A program made the translations under genes and the position numbers. From JBBSAT01 sp044223665 (GTDB lineage Bacteria; Myxococcota_A; Polyangia; Polyangiales; Sandaracinaceae), in the NCBI GenBank assembly GCA_044223665.1, contig JBGALT010000026.1, positions 1 to 64,000 on the forward strand: a DNA stretch of 64,000 bases, read 5' to 3'. Positions 52,990 to 62,475 of the stretch are shown here, in pieces. Under the pieces are notes generated by a model, which saw only the letters and a program-made list of their open reading frames with translations, searched no databases and was not told the DNA's origin. The stretch's first letter is position 1, and each line of letters begins with the position of its first letter.

Positions 52990-54489
52990 ATGACGCTCGA
53001 CGGTGCGCCACCGGATCCCGCGGAGCTCTTCGAGTCGCTCTTCGAGACGGCGCCCGATGCGACCGTGGTCGTCGATCGACGTGGGATCGTGGTCCGGGTG
53101 AACGCGCAGCTCGAGCGGCTGTTCGGATACACGCGGGCCGAGCTGATCGGGCAGCCGGTGGAGCTCCTCGTTCCCGCGCGCCTGCGTGCCATGCACGCCG
53201 AGCGTCGGGAGGGCTACGTCTCCGATCCACGCCCGCGTGGCATGGGGTCGGGGCTCGAGCTCTTCGGCGTGCGCAAGGATGGCTCGGAGATCCCGGTCGA
53301 GATCAGCCTCGCGGCGGTCGGGACGGGTGACCCCGTGCTCGTCGCGGCTGCCATCCGCGACACGACCGAGCGCAAGCGCGAGTCGGCGCATCGCGCGGCG
53401 CTGACCGCGATCGTCGAGTCGTCGAGCGACGCGATCGTGGGGGAGGCGCTCGACGGAACCATCACCAGCTGGAATCCCGGCGCGACGCAGCTCTTCGGAT
53501 GGGCCGCCGTCGAGGTCCTCGGGCGCTCGGCGACCATTCTCACGCCGCCCGAGCGGGCCGACGAGCACCGCCGCGTGCTGGCGAGCATCGTCCGCGGCGA
53601 GCACGTGCCTCCCTTCGAGACGATCCGCGTGCGCAAGGACGGCACCCGCATCCCGGTCTCGATCGCCAGCTCGCCCGTGCGCGACGGGAGCGGCAAGCTC
53701 GTCGGGGCCTCGAAAGTCGCGCGCGACATCGCCTCGGTGCAGGAGGCACGCGCACGCGCCGACGACGCTCGCGACGCGGCCGAGCGCTGGAGTCGAGAGC
53801 TCGAGGCCTTCAGCTACTCGGTTGCCCACGATCTGCGGGCACCGCTCCGGAGCATCAACGGGTTCAGCACGGCGCTGCTCGAAGACCTCGGCCCCGGGCT
53901 CGACGCTACGCACCAGCGATATCTCGAGCGGATCGCGGCCAGCGCCGAGCGTATGGGAGAGGTGATCGACGCGCTGCTCGGGCTCGCGCGGGTGACGCGA
54001 ACCGAGGCACGGCGAACGCCGGTGGACCTGGGCGCTCTCGCGGAAGAGATCGTCGATGCGATGCGCGAGCAAGAGCCCACGCGCGAAGCGACGCTGCTCG
54101 TCGTGGGCGAGGTGCGTGCGCACGCGGACCCCGCGCTCTGTCGCGTGCTCCTCGACAACCTGCTCGCGAACGCTTGGAAGTTCACCGCCAAGCGGGAGCG
54201 CGCGACGATCCGTCTGGGCACCCGCCACGTCCTCGATGCCCCGACCGTCTTCTACGTCACGGACGATGGCGTGGGCTTCGAGCCCAGCCACGCCGAGCGG
54301 CTCTTCCAGCCGTTCCAGCGCCTGCACGACTCGAAGGAGTTCGCGGGCACCGGGATCGGGCTCGCCACCGTGCGGCGCATCGTGGAGCGTCACGGCGGGC
54401 GCGTCTGGGCCGAGGCGCGGCCGGGAGAAGGCGCGACGTTCTCGTTCACCCTCGCGAGCGGCCGGGAAATCCGCCACGAAGGCGGCTGA
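52990..54489 (+). CDS. PAS-PAS sensor histidine kinase
   Basis: This 499-residue soluble histidine kinase has two PAS domains (about 15-130 and 140-260), a dimerisation domain with His280 in FSYSVAHDLRAPL, and an HATPase domain ending in the G2-type loop GTGIGLATVRRIVERHGG near 460-475. There is no membrane segment, so the signal is cytoplasmic. The single-domain response regulator at 56410 is a plausible partner: both genes are followed by nearly identical hairpins. Confidence 0.93.
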   Translation: MTLDGAPPDPAELFESLFETAPDATVVVDRRGIVVRVNAQLERLFGYTRAELIGQPVELLVPARLRAMHAERREGYVSDPRPRGMGSGLELFGVRKDGSEIPVEISLAAVGTGDPVLVAAAIRDTTERKRESAHRAALTAIVESSSDAIVGEALDGTITSWNPGATQLFGWAAVEVLGRSATILTPPERADEHRRVLASIVRGEHVPPFETIRVRKDGTRIPVSIASSPVRDGSGKLVGASKVARDIASVQEARARADDARDAAERWSRELEAFSYSVAHDLRAPLRSINGFSTALLEDLGPGLDATHQRYLERIAASAERMGEVIDALLGLARVTRTEARRTPVDLGALAEEIVDAMREQEPTREATLLVVGEVRAHADPALCRVLLDNLLANAWKFTAKRERATIRLGTRHVLDAPTVFYVTDDGVGFEPSHAERLFQPFQRLHDSKEFAGTGIGLATVRRIVERHGGRVWAEARPGEGATFSFTLASGREIRHEGG

Positions 54490-54506
54490 TCGACTGCGTC
54501 CCAGAA

Positions 54507-54525
54507 TCGTCGCGTCACGCGACGA
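54507..54525 (+). terminator. Hairpin after the PAS kinase gene
   Basis: TCGTCGCG-TCA-CGCGACGA forms a perfect 8-bp stem 17 bp after the stop codon. The flanking bases, starting with the stop codon, are closely similar to those after the response regulator gene at 56851, supporting function as a terminator. Confidence 0.6.
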
Positions 54526-54535
54526 GGAGGCGCTC

Positions 54536-55876
54536 TCAGCGGGCACGGGCCCGGGCCACCGCGTCGAGGACCGCTTGGCGACGCACCGGCTTGTCGAGCA
54601 CCTCGCCGTGGAAGCGCGAGAGGAACTCCGTCGTCCGGCGTGAGAGCGTGCCGCCCGTCGTGAAGACGAGACGCGGCACGAGCTCGGGCGCGCTCAGGCT
54701 CGCCCACTCGTGCACCGCGGGGCCGTCGACCACCGGCATGGCGAGGTCGCACACCACCAGGTCGAACCCACGATCGGCCGCGAGCAAGTCGATCGCCGTC
54801 CGTCCGCCTTCCGCCGTGACCACGCGACAGCTCCGCGCGAGCGCGCGCGCGAAGGCCTCGAGGACTTGCGGCTCGTCGTCGACCAGCAGCACGCGCGGTC
54901 GCTCGGTCGGCGCGATGGGAACCGGTGCGCGGCTCGGCCGCGGTCCCGCGGGCGCACCGGCGGCCGCAGCCGCGCCCGGCGAGCGCGGGATCGTGAGCAC
55001 GAAGGTCGTTCCCTCGCCGGGCTCGCTGACGTAGCGCAGCTTGCCGGCGTGCTGGGTGGCGATCTCGGTGCAGACGGCGAGCCCGAGACCGGTGCCGCCC
55101 TCGCGCGTCCGCGCGGTGAAGAACGGCTCGAACACGCGGTCGCCGACCTCGCGCGCGATTCCCCATCCGGTGTCGCTGACCCGCAGCTCCCAGTTCTCGT
55201 GGGCCGCCGCCACCTCGACGGTGATGCGGTGCGCCCGGGGATCGCCCTCGGGGATCGCCTGTGCGGCGTTCGCCAGCAGGTTCGTGACCAGCTGCACCAA
55301 TCGAGCTGCATCGCCGACGACCGTCGCCTCGGGCGGACAGAGCACCTCGAGCTGCGCCCGGTAGGTCAGCTCGCGCCGCACCAGGCGCACGGCGTCCTCG
55401 ATCACCTGCGCGAGGGTGACGTGCGCGAGCCGACCGCTCGAGCCGTGGGAGATCCCTCGCAGCTCGCGGACGATCCGCGAGATCCGCTCGACCCCTGCCG
55501 CGTTCTCGCGTCCGAGCGCGCGCGCGCCCTCGAGCGCCGCCCGCACGTCGGCCGGCGCGCTCGCCTCGCGGGCCCAGCGCTCGACGAGCTCGAGGTGCTC
55601 GTCGAGCGTGGCGAGGTTGGACAGCACGCACGCGGCGGGCGAGCTGATCTCGTGCCCGATGGTCGCCGAGAGCTGTCCGACGAGCGCCAGGCGCTCGGCC
55701 CGGTGCGCGCGCCGCCGGTGCTCGGCCTCGAGGCGGTGCTCGCGATCGAGCTCGTCGGCGAGCATGTTGATCGCCGTGGCGATCCCGTCGAGCGGGCTCT
55801 CTCCGTCGCCGATCACGATGCGGCGGCTCCGATCGCCGGCCGCGATCGCCACGATCGCCTCCAGGATCGGATCCAC
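54536..55876 (-). CDS. Hybrid histidine kinase with receiver domain
   Basis: This 446-residue protein has a HAMP-like N-terminal helical segment (about 1-50), a histidine kinase core with His75 in ATIGHEISSP, an HATPase domain (about 170-295, with EGGTGLGLAVCTEIATQHAG) and a C-terminal receiver domain with phosphoacceptor Asp near 377 (VVCDLAMPVVDG). There is no membrane segment. GTG55876 is the only usable start in its frame. A STAS-like region lies directly upstream in a different frame, so the real N-terminus may be longer. Confidence 0.88.
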   Translation of the reverse strand: MDPILEAIVAIAAGDRSRRIVIGDGESPLDGIATAINMLADELDREHRLEAEHRRRAHRAERLALVGQLSATIGHEISSPAACVLSNLATLDEHLELVERWAREASAPADVRAALEGARALGRENAAGVERISRIVRELRGISHGSSGRLAHVTLAQVIEDAVRLVRRELTYRAQLEVLCPPEATVVGDAARLVQLVTNLLANAAQAIPEGDPRAHRITVEVAAAHENWELRVSDTGWGIAREVGDRVFEPFFTARTREGGTGLGLAVCTEIATQHAGKLRYVSEPGEGTTFVLTIPRSPGAAAAAGAPAGPRPSRAPVPIAPTERPRVLLVDDEPQVLEAFARALARSCRVVTAEGGRTAIDLLAADRGFDLVVCDLAMPVVDGPAVHEWASLSAPELVPRLVFTTGGTLSRRTTEFLSRFHGEVLDKPVRRQAVLDAVARARAR

Positions 55877-55877
55877 G

Positions 55878-56306
55878 CGCGCGTCGCCCGGAACGCGAGG
55901 ATCCCGCCTCCTCGGCGACGAACTGGGCGAGCCAGGCCTCGGCCTCGCGCTCGCACGTGAACAGGCGCGTCGGCGCGGCGGGGCGGTTCACGTGCAGCAG
56001 GAAGCGACCGACGACTTGGCTGATCGGCGAGCCCACGACGAGCGCCGCGGCCGAGCAGATGCGGTGCGCCTCGGGACCGGTGAGGTAGGCCCGCGCCTCG
56101 GCAGACTGCGAGCGGACCGAGCGCAGATCCACCAGGGCCGGCAGGCGCCGTCCCGCCGTGAGGCGCAGGCTGAGCGCCACGTTCTCGCGCGCGTCCTGGA
56201 AGGTGACGTCGGCGCGATGGAAGCGGGCGCGCAGGATCTCGCCGACGTGGAACGAGCACGTGCGCGTGGCTCCCTCGACGATGCTGCGTTCGGCCGACCG
56301 CGCCAC
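55878..56306 (-). CDS. STAS-like region, possibly the lost N-terminus of the hybrid kinase
   Basis: About 143 codons from GTG56306 read as a STAS/SpoIIAA-like module: SFHVGEILRARFHRADVTF, LPALVDLRSVRSQSAEARAYL, VVGSPISQVVGRFLL and REAEAWLAQF. The end is not defined, because this frame has no stop until 54390, inside the kinase gene. A one-base shift near 55880-55930 would join it to the kinase frame. It is therefore either a fused domain cut off by an indel or a separate gene whose stop was lost. Confidence 0.55.
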
Positions 56307-56409
56307 GGCGAGAGAGAATGGAGCCAACGCGGTCGAGACCGCAAGACGAGACCTTCGGCGCACACGTCGCCACACCCGCGCTCGGCACGACGTGCGAAGA
56401 TGCGGAGGA

Positions 56410-56853
56410 ATGATCACGACCAGCACGATCCTCCTCGTCGAGGACAACGAGGACGACGAGATCCTCACGCTGCGCGCGCTCGAGAAGAACCAGATCGCCA
56501 ACGAGGTGGTGGTCGCCCGGGACGGTGCCGCGGCGCTCGACTACCTCTTCTGCCGGGGGGCGTGGGCCTCGCGCGACCCGAGCGAGCTGCCCCAGCTCGT
56601 GCTGCTCGATCTGAACCTGCCGAAGGTGAGCGGCCTCGGCGTGCTCAAGCAGCTCCGGGCCGACGAGCGCCTGCGGACGATGCCGGTGGTCGTCCTCACT
56701 TCCTCCAAGGAAGACGAGGACGTGATCGAGAGCTATCACCTCGGCGCCAACAGCTACGTGCGCAAGCCAGTCGACTTCACGCAGTTCACCGAGGCCGTCA
56801 AGACGCTGGGCCTCTATTGGCTGGTGCTCAACCAGCTGCCGGGCCGGCGCTGA
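56410..56853 (+). CDS. Rcp1-like single-domain response regulator
   Basis: This 147-residue protein is a stand-alone receiver. Acidic residues Glu11/Asp12 lie in LLVEDNEDDE, the phosphoacceptor is Asp67 (LVLLDLNLPKVSG), and Lys119 sits in YVRKPVDF. The sequence type (EDNEDDEILTLRALEKN) is that of Rcp1-like regulators that serve bacteriophytochrome or PAS kinases. No output domain is present. GGAGGA lies almost directly before ATG56410, an unusually short spacing. Confidence 0.93.
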   Translation: MITTSTILLVEDNEDDEILTLRALEKNQIANEVVVARDGAAALDYLFCRGAWASRDPSELPQLVLLDLNLPKVSGLGVLKQLRADERLRTMPVVVLTSSKEDEDVIESYHLGANSYVRKPVDFTQFTEAVKTLGLYWLVLNQLPGRR

Positions 56854-56870
56854 TCGACGACGTCCCGGAA

Positions 56871-56892
56871 TCGTCGCGTCGTCGCGCGACGA
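56871..56892 (+). terminator. Hairpin after the response regulator gene
   Basis: TCGTCGCG and CGCGACGA form an 8-bp stem around six bases, 17 bp after the stop codon. The preceding stop-codon region closely resembles that after the PAS kinase gene. Confidence 0.6.
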
Positions 56893-57010
56893 TGGGCACG
56901 ATGCCGCTCGGCGAGCCGCGCGTCGTGCGCCGTCGGGCAGCGGGCGACGCCCGCGCTGGAGGTCTCGGTGCGCGTTGATCGCGCCGGGAAAAGGTGGGAC
57001 CTTGCGCATT

Positions 57011-57105
57011 GGAAGCGCGAGGCGAGCTGGTGCTGCCCTCGGTCTTCAAAACCGACGTAGGACGCGCTCCGCGCCCTGGGCGGGTTCGATTCCCGTGCGT
57101 TTCCG
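57011..57105 (+). tRNA. selC: Selenocysteine tRNA, UCA anticodon
   Basis: This 95-nt tRNA has an 8-bp acceptor stem (GGAAGCGC with GCGTTTCC, one G-U pair). The anticodon stem is TCGGT/ACCGA, with loop CTTCAAA and anticodon TCA at 57046-57048. The T arm is CGGG-TTCGATT-CCCG. The extended D stem and long variable arm fit the special tRNA-Sec shape. The CCA end is not encoded. selA begins 12 bp later, and selB follows, so the context confirms selC. Confidence 0.95.
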
Positions 57106-57117
57106 TGACGAGGGTGG

Positions 57118-58521
57118 GTGGACGAAGACGCCACCGACGAAGAGGAGATGACCCGCGCGACGACGGAGAGCTCGACCCGCGACGCGCTCCGGGCGCTCCC
57201 GGCCGTGCACGCGCTGCTCGCCCGCCCCGAGGTGGGCGCGGTGATCGAGGAGCATGGACGGGCGCGGGTCACCCGCGCGATCCGCGCGCTGCTCGCGGAC
57301 GCCCGTTGCGCGATCCTCGCCGGCGGAGCCGCCCCGGCCATCGACGAGGCCGCGCTCCGCGCGCGGATCGACGCGTCGGCGGCGGGCTCGCTCGTCCGCG
57401 TGCTGAACGCGACCGGGGTGGTCGTCCACACCAACCTCGGGCGCGCGCCCCTCGCGCGCGAGGCCATCGACGCGATCGAGCACGTGGCCTCCGGCTACGC
57501 GACGCTCGAGTACGACCTCGCTCGCGGAGAGCGCGGGCACCGGCACGTCCACGTCCGCTCGCTCCTCGTCGAGCTCACGGGCGCCGAGGACGCCATCGTC
57601 GTCAACAACAACGCCGCCGCCGTGATGCTCGTGCTCGGGGCGCTCGGCGCCGGGCGCTCGGCGGTCGTGAGCCGCGGCGAGCTCGTCGAGATCGGCGGCG
57701 GCTTCCGCATCCCCGACGTCGTCCGCCAGTCGGGCGCGAGCCTGGTCGAGGTCGGCACCACGAACCGCACGCACCCGAGCGACTACGCGCAGGCGATCGA
57801 CGAGCGCACGGCGCTCCTGCTCAAGGTCCATCGCTCGAACTTCGAGCTCCGGGGCTTCGTCGCGGAAGCGTCGCTCGCCGAGCTCGCGGCGCTCGGGCGC
57901 GCGCACGGGCTGCCCGTGGTCTACGACGCCGGCTCCGGCTGCATGCCGCCGCTCGGCGCGATCACCGGAGAGCCCAGCATCGAGGACGACGTGCGCGCCG
58001 GAGCCTCGCTCGTCTGCTTCTCGGGCGACAAGCTCCTCGGCGGCCCGCAGGCGGGGATCGTCGTCGGCGAGCGCACGTGGATCGAGCGCCTGGCGCGATC
58101 ACCTCTCTACCGGGCGCTTCGGCCGGGCAAGATCGAGCTCGCCGCGCTGGCCGCGACGCTCGAGCTCTGGCGCGATCGCCCGCAAGCGCTGCCGATCGTG
58201 CGCGCGCTCCGACGCACGTCCGAGGAGCTCGCGGCGCGCGCCCACGCGCTCGTGGCCCGTTGCGCGTCGAGCTCCGCCACGCTCGAGGTCGTCGCCTGCG
58301 TCGGCCGCATCGGCGGCGGCGCCGCGCCCTCGGTCGAGCTCGAGAGCCGCGCGCTGCGGATCAGCGGCCCGCCGGCGAGCGAGCTCGCCGACCGGCTCCG
58401 GCACGACACGATCCCGGTGATCGCGCGCGTGGAAGACGACGCGCTCTGGCTCGATCTGCGCTGCATCGAGCCGGAGGACGACGACGCGCTCGCCGGCGCG
58501 CTCGGGCGGGCCCTGGTGTGA
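57118..58521 (+). CDS. selA: L-seryl-tRNA(Sec) selenium transferase
   Basis: This 467-residue pyridoxal-phosphate enzyme converts seryl-tRNA(Sec) to selenocysteinyl-tRNA with selenophosphate. Family motifs include VLNATGVVVHTNLGRAPL (near 92-109), VNNNAAAVMLVL near 161-172 and the PLP lysine near 305 in SGDKLLGGPQAG. Starts GTG57118 and ATG57148 are both possible; the longer form gives a slightly acidic extra N-terminus. The stop overlaps selB by 4 bp (GTGA). The partner selenophosphate synthetase (selD) is not in the window. Confidence 0.95.
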   Translation: MDEDATDEEEMTRATTESSTRDALRALPAVHALLARPEVGAVIEEHGRARVTRAIRALLADARCAILAGGAAPAIDEAALRARIDASAAGSLVRVLNATGVVVHTNLGRAPLAREAIDAIEHVASGYATLEYDLARGERGHRHVHVRSLLVELTGAEDAIVVNNNAAAVMLVLGALGAGRSAVVSRGELVEIGGGFRIPDVVRQSGASLVEVGTTNRTHPSDYAQAIDERTALLLKVHRSNFELRGFVAEASLAELAALGRAHGLPVVYDAGSGCMPPLGAITGEPSIEDDVRAGASLVCFSGDKLLGGPQAGIVVGERTWIERLARSPLYRALRPGKIELAALAATLELWRDRPQALPIVRALRRTSEELAARAHALVARCASSSATLEVVACVGRIGGGAAPSVELESRALRISGPPASELADRLRHDTIPVIARVEDDALWLDLRCIEPEDDDALAGALGRALV

Positions 58522-60406
58522 CCGACGCCGTCCGCGGCGTGATCGGGACGGCGGGTCACGTCGATCACGGCAAGACCGCGCTGGTCCGCGCGCTCACCGG
58601 CGCGCCCGGCGATCGGCTCCCCGAAGAGCAGCGGCGCGGGATCACGCTCGACCTCGGCTTCGCCGCGTGGCGCGAGCCCGGGCTCGACGTCTCGGTCGTC
58701 GACGTGCCGGGCCACGAGCGCTTCGTCCGCACGATGGTCGCCGGCGCAGCGGGCATCGACCTCGTCCTGCTCGTGGTCGCCGCCGACGACGGGGTGATGC
58801 CGCAGACGCGCGAGCACCTCGCGATCTGCTCGCTCCTCGGTGTGCGCGCGGGCGTGATCGCCGTGACCAAGATGGATCTCGTCGAGCCGGAGATGGGAGA
58901 GCTGGTCCTCGCCGACGTGGCCGATGCGGTGCGCGGGACGTTTCTCGAAGACGCCGAGCGCATCGCGGTCTCGGTGCGCGACGGGCGCGGCCTGGCCGAG
59001 CTCGCGCCGGCCGTGCGACGGGCCCTCGCGAGAGAGCGCGGCCCAGGCGCGGCGGGCCCGGCGTGGATGTCGATCGATCGCACGTTCTCGAGCCGCGGCC
59101 GAGGAACGGTCGTGACGGGCACGCTGGTGCGAGGGGCCCTCGGTCACGGCGACGAGCTCGAGCTCGTGGGCGCGCGGGGACCGGCGCGCGTCGTGGTGCG
59201 CGGGCTGGCGATCCACGGGGGCGAGGTCGAGCGCGCGGCGGCGCCGACCCGGCTCGGCGTGAGCCTGCGCGACGTGGAGGTGGCGCAGGTGCCGCGCGGA
59301 ACCGTGCTCGCGGCACCGGGGACGTGCATGCCGACGCGCTCGTTCGACGTCGCCGTGCGCTGGCTCGCCGATCGCCGGGATGCCCCGCGCGGCGAGCTCG
59401 TCCTGCACGCGGGCGCGGCCCACGTCACGGTGCGCGCACGCGCCATCACCGCGCCGGCCCTCGATGGCCGCGTGCGGGTGCGCTTCACGAGCGAGACGTC
59501 GATCGCGCTCCAGGCGGGCGACCGCGTGGTGCTGCGGCGCCCCGAGGCGGCGCGGGATCGCACGATCGGCGGCGGAGAGGTCGTCGACCCCCATCCGGCT
59601 CGCGCGCGGGTGGCGCGATCGCCCCTGCCCTGGGCGCCGCTCTCGGACCTCGAGCGCGCGCGCGCGATCGTGGACGAGCTCCCCGCGGGCGCGCGCGCGC
59701 GACGCTCCGCGCGCGCCTGCCACCGGGCACGGCGCTCGAGCCCCTGCTCGACGAGCTCGTGCGCGCGGGCGCGGTCGTGCGTGGGGTGAGCGAGGGGGAA
59801 GCGCGCTTCCACGCCGCGCCGGAGCTGTCGCGGGCCCGCACCGAGGTGCGCGCAGCGCTCGCGAAGCACCACGCGGCCCATCCCGCCTCGCCCGGCGCGA
59901 CGACCCACGAGCTCACGACCGCGATCCCGACGCCGTGGCGCCCGCTCGTGCCGCTGGCCCTCGCCGCGATGCTGCGCGAGGGGGAGCTCTGCGGCGAAGG
60001 CCGCGTCGCGCTCCCCGGTCACGACGCCAGCGCGCTCGCCCGCCGCGTGCTCGCCCTGCACGAGCGCCTCGGGACGTGCGTGCCGAGCGAGGAAGCGCTC
60101 GTCACCGAGCTAGCGCTCTCCGTGCGGAGCTATCACGAGGCCATCCGCGCGCTCGTCGAGGACGGAAGCCTCGTGCGGGTGCAGAGCGGCCTGCACGTCA
60201 CGCGGAGCGCGCTCGACGCGATGATCCGTGACGTCGAGGGCCACCTGGCCCAGCGAGGGACGCTCGGCCCGGCCGACTTCAAGGCGCTCACCGGCCTCAC
60301 GCGCAAGAACGCGATCGCCCTGCTCGAGTGGCTCGATCGCGAGGGCGTGACGCGCCGGCAAGGGGAGCACCGCATCCTCGGCCGGGCGGTCGAGCGCGGC
60401 GGCTGA
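58518..60406 (+). CDS. selB: Selenocysteine-specific elongation factor SelB, apparent frameshift
   Basis: SelB brings selenocysteinyl-tRNA to UGA codons marked by a SECIS hairpin. The GTPase domain has GTAGHVDHGKTALV, DVPGHERFV and TKMD. Domains II/III follow, then the C-terminal winged helices that bind SECIS RNA (GPADFKALTGLTRKNAIALLEWLD near the end). The first frame breaks at a (GC)6 run at 59689-59700 and the second continues with ATLRARLPPGTALEPLL. Removing one GC unit joins them. The protein would be about 629 residues, a normal SelB length. The break is probably a sequencing error. Confidence 0.88.
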
Positions 60407-60481
60407 CCCCCTCCGCGATCACACCCCTCGCCACAACGGCAGCGGCGCCACGCCGGGCCTGCGTGGTAGCGTGCGTGCGTC

Positions 60482-61429
60482 GTGGTCAAGAGCGGAAGGT
60501 CGGTCGCGCAAGAGCTCGTCCTCGAGGTGGAGAAGGCGATCGAGGGCAAGCGCGAGGTCGTGACGCTCGCGGTGACGGCCTTGCTCGCGCGCGGGCACCT
60601 GCTGATCGAGGACGTGCCTGGCGTGGGCAAGACCACCCTCGCACGCGCGCTCGCGAGCGCGGTCGGCGTCCCCTTCCGGCGCATCCAGTTCACGAGCGAT
60701 CTGCTCCCGGCCGACGTGCTCGGTGGCTCGATCTACGATCCGAAGAACGGCACGCTCGAGTTCCGACCCGGGCCCGTGTTCACCTCGGTGCTCCTGGCCG
60801 ACGAGGTGAATCGGACGACGCCGCGCACGCAGTCGGCCCTGCTCGAGGCGATGGACGAGCGCGCGGTCTCGATCGAGGGCGAGACGCGCCCACTTCCCGA
60901 TCCGTTCTTCGTGCTCGCCACGCAGAACCCCGAGGAGTTCCACGGCACCTATCCGCTCCCCGAGTCCCAGCTCGATCGCTTCCTCCTGCGCGTCGCCATC
61001 GGGCACCCGCCGGCCGCGATCGAGCGAAAGCTGCTGCGCGAGCGCGGCGCCGGCTCTCCGGTCGACGCGGTGCGGCCGGTCGTCTCGCAGGCCGAGCTGC
61101 TGGCGGCGCAGCGCGAGGTCGACGAGGTGCGCGTCGACGACGTGGTGCTCGACTACGTGCACGAGATCGTCCTCGGGACGCGAAGGAGCCCGCTGCTCTC
61201 GCTCGGCGCCTCCACGCGCGCCGCCCTGGCCCTCGCGCGCGGCATCCGGGCCCACGCGCTGGCGCTCGGGCGCACGTTCGCGACCCCCGACGACGTGAAG
61301 GCGCTGGCCGTCCCGGCGCTCGCCCACCGCGTGCGCCCGCGCGAGATGCCTGGCGATCACGCTGCCCAGCGCGAGGTCGCGGCGCGCGCCGTACGCGAGA
61401 TCCTCGACGCGCTGCCCGTGCCGATCTGA
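60482..61429 (+). CDS. MoxR-family AAA ATPase
   Basis: This 315-residue AAA+ ATPase belongs to the MoxR group. Walker A is DVPGVGKTTLARAL (near 44-57), Walker B is VLLADEVNRTTPRTQSALLEAMDER (split across about 103-127), and sensor 1 is FFVLATQNPEEFHGTYPLPESQLDRF near 140-165. Such ATPases act as chaperones for DUF58 proteins with which they pair. Here the DUF58 gene overlaps its stop by one base. GTG60482 gives full family length. Confidence 0.94.
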   Translation: MVKSGRSVAQELVLEVEKAIEGKREVVTLAVTALLARGHLLIEDVPGVGKTTLARALASAVGVPFRRIQFTSDLLPADVLGGSIYDPKNGTLEFRPGPVFTSVLLADEVNRTTPRTQSALLEAMDERAVSIEGETRPLPDPFFVLATQNPEEFHGTYPLPESQLDRFLLRVAIGHPPAAIERKLLRERGAGSPVDAVRPVVSQAELLAAQREVDEVRVDDVVLDYVHEIVLGTRRSPLLSLGASTRAALALARGIRAHALALGRTFATPDDVKALAVPALAHRVRPREMPGDHAAQREVAARAVREILDALPVPI

Positions 61430-62475
61430 TGGCCGGCGGTGCCGCGAGCTCCGCTGCCCCGCCTCGGGCGAGCCCGCGCCAGGGTGGCCGTCGCGGGCTG
61501 CGCTTCACCCGCGAAGGTCGGGTGTTCGTGCTGGTGACGCTCGGCGTCGGCGCGGCCGCCGTCAACAGCGGCAACAACCTCCTCTACCTCGTGCTCGGCC
61601 TGATGCTGAGCCTGATCCTCGTCTCGGGGGTGCTGAGCGATCTGGTCTTGATCCGCATCGCCGGGCGGCGCGTGCTCCCGCCGCGCGCCTTCGCCGGGAG
61701 CCAGGCGCTGGTCGAGGTCGTCCTCGCGAACGAGAAGGAGCGGCTGCCCAGCTTCTCGCTCGAGGTCGAGGATCGCGCGCCGGAGGAGCCCACCGATCGC
61801 CGCTGCTACTTCCTGAAGGTGGAGGCGGCGGGCGAGCAGCGCGCGAGCTACCGCCGCGCGCTCGCGCACCGCGGCGTGCTCCGCTTCGAGTCGCTGCGCA
61901 TCTCCACTCGGTACCCGTTCGGGCTCTTCGACAAGTGGCGCGTGCTCGAGGCGCCCGCCGAGCTGCTCGTCTTTCCGCGCATCGACCGCTCCGTGCGCGT
62001 GCCGGCGCTCGCCTCGACCGGCGCGGGCGTGCCCGATCGCGCCGTGCGGGGCCCGGGCATCGAGCCTGCTTCGCTCCGCGACTACCGCGTCGGCGACGAG
62101 GCGCGGAGCCTGCACGGACGGCGCAGCGCCGCGCTCGGGCGTCTGGTGGTCCGCGAGCGTGAGCGCGAGGCGAGCCGAGCGATCGTGCTGGCGCTCGACG
62201 ACGCCCTCGGCGCGAGCCCCGACGCGGCCGCGCTCGAGCGATTCGAGCGCGCGATCTCGCGGGTGGCGGGGCTCGCCGTGGCGGCCCACGAAGAGGGCGC
62301 GAGCGTCGTGGTGGTCGGGCGCCGCGAGCGCTCGCCGCTCGTGGCCGGATCGAGCTCGATCGATCCCGTGCTCGCCTGGCTCGCGCGCCTCGCGCCCCTC
62401 GCGATCGATCCGGGCACGCCCTGGGACGCGCGTGCCGACGTGGTCGTGTCGGCGCACGGAGGCAGCGCGCCGTGA
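61429..62475 (+). CDS. DUF58 domain protein
   Basis: This 348-residue protein has two N-terminal membrane segments (about 32-75), then a DUF58 domain, with the signature GPGIEPASLRDYRVGDEARSLHGRR near 205-230 that resembles the von Willebrand-like conserved region of the family. It belongs to the conserved trio MoxR-DUF58-transglutaminase. It starts at ATG61429 inside the MoxR stop (TGATG) and ends overlapping the next start by 4 bp. Confidence 0.92.
   Translation: MAGGAASSAAPPRASPRQGGRRGLRFTREGRVFVLVTLGVGAAAVNSGNNLLYLVLGLMLSLILVSGVLSDLVLIRIAGRRVLPPRAFAGSQALVEVVLANEKERLPSFSLEVEDRAPEEPTDRRCYFLKVEAAGEQRASYRRALAHRGVLRFESLRISTRYPFGLFDKWRVLEAPAELLVFPRIDRSVRVPALASTGAGVPDRAVRGPGIEPASLRDYRVGDEARSLHGRRSAALGRLVVREREREASRAIVLALDDALGASPDAAALERFERAISRVAGLAVAAHEEGASVVVVGRRERSPLVAGSSSIDPVLAWLARLAPLAIDPGTPWDARADVVVSAHGGSAP

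Noticed and set aside
56994..58517. Plus-strand frame starting inside tRNA-Sec and running through selA
   Set aside because: It is the shadow of selA in another frame; only its 3' part from GTG58518 is selB.
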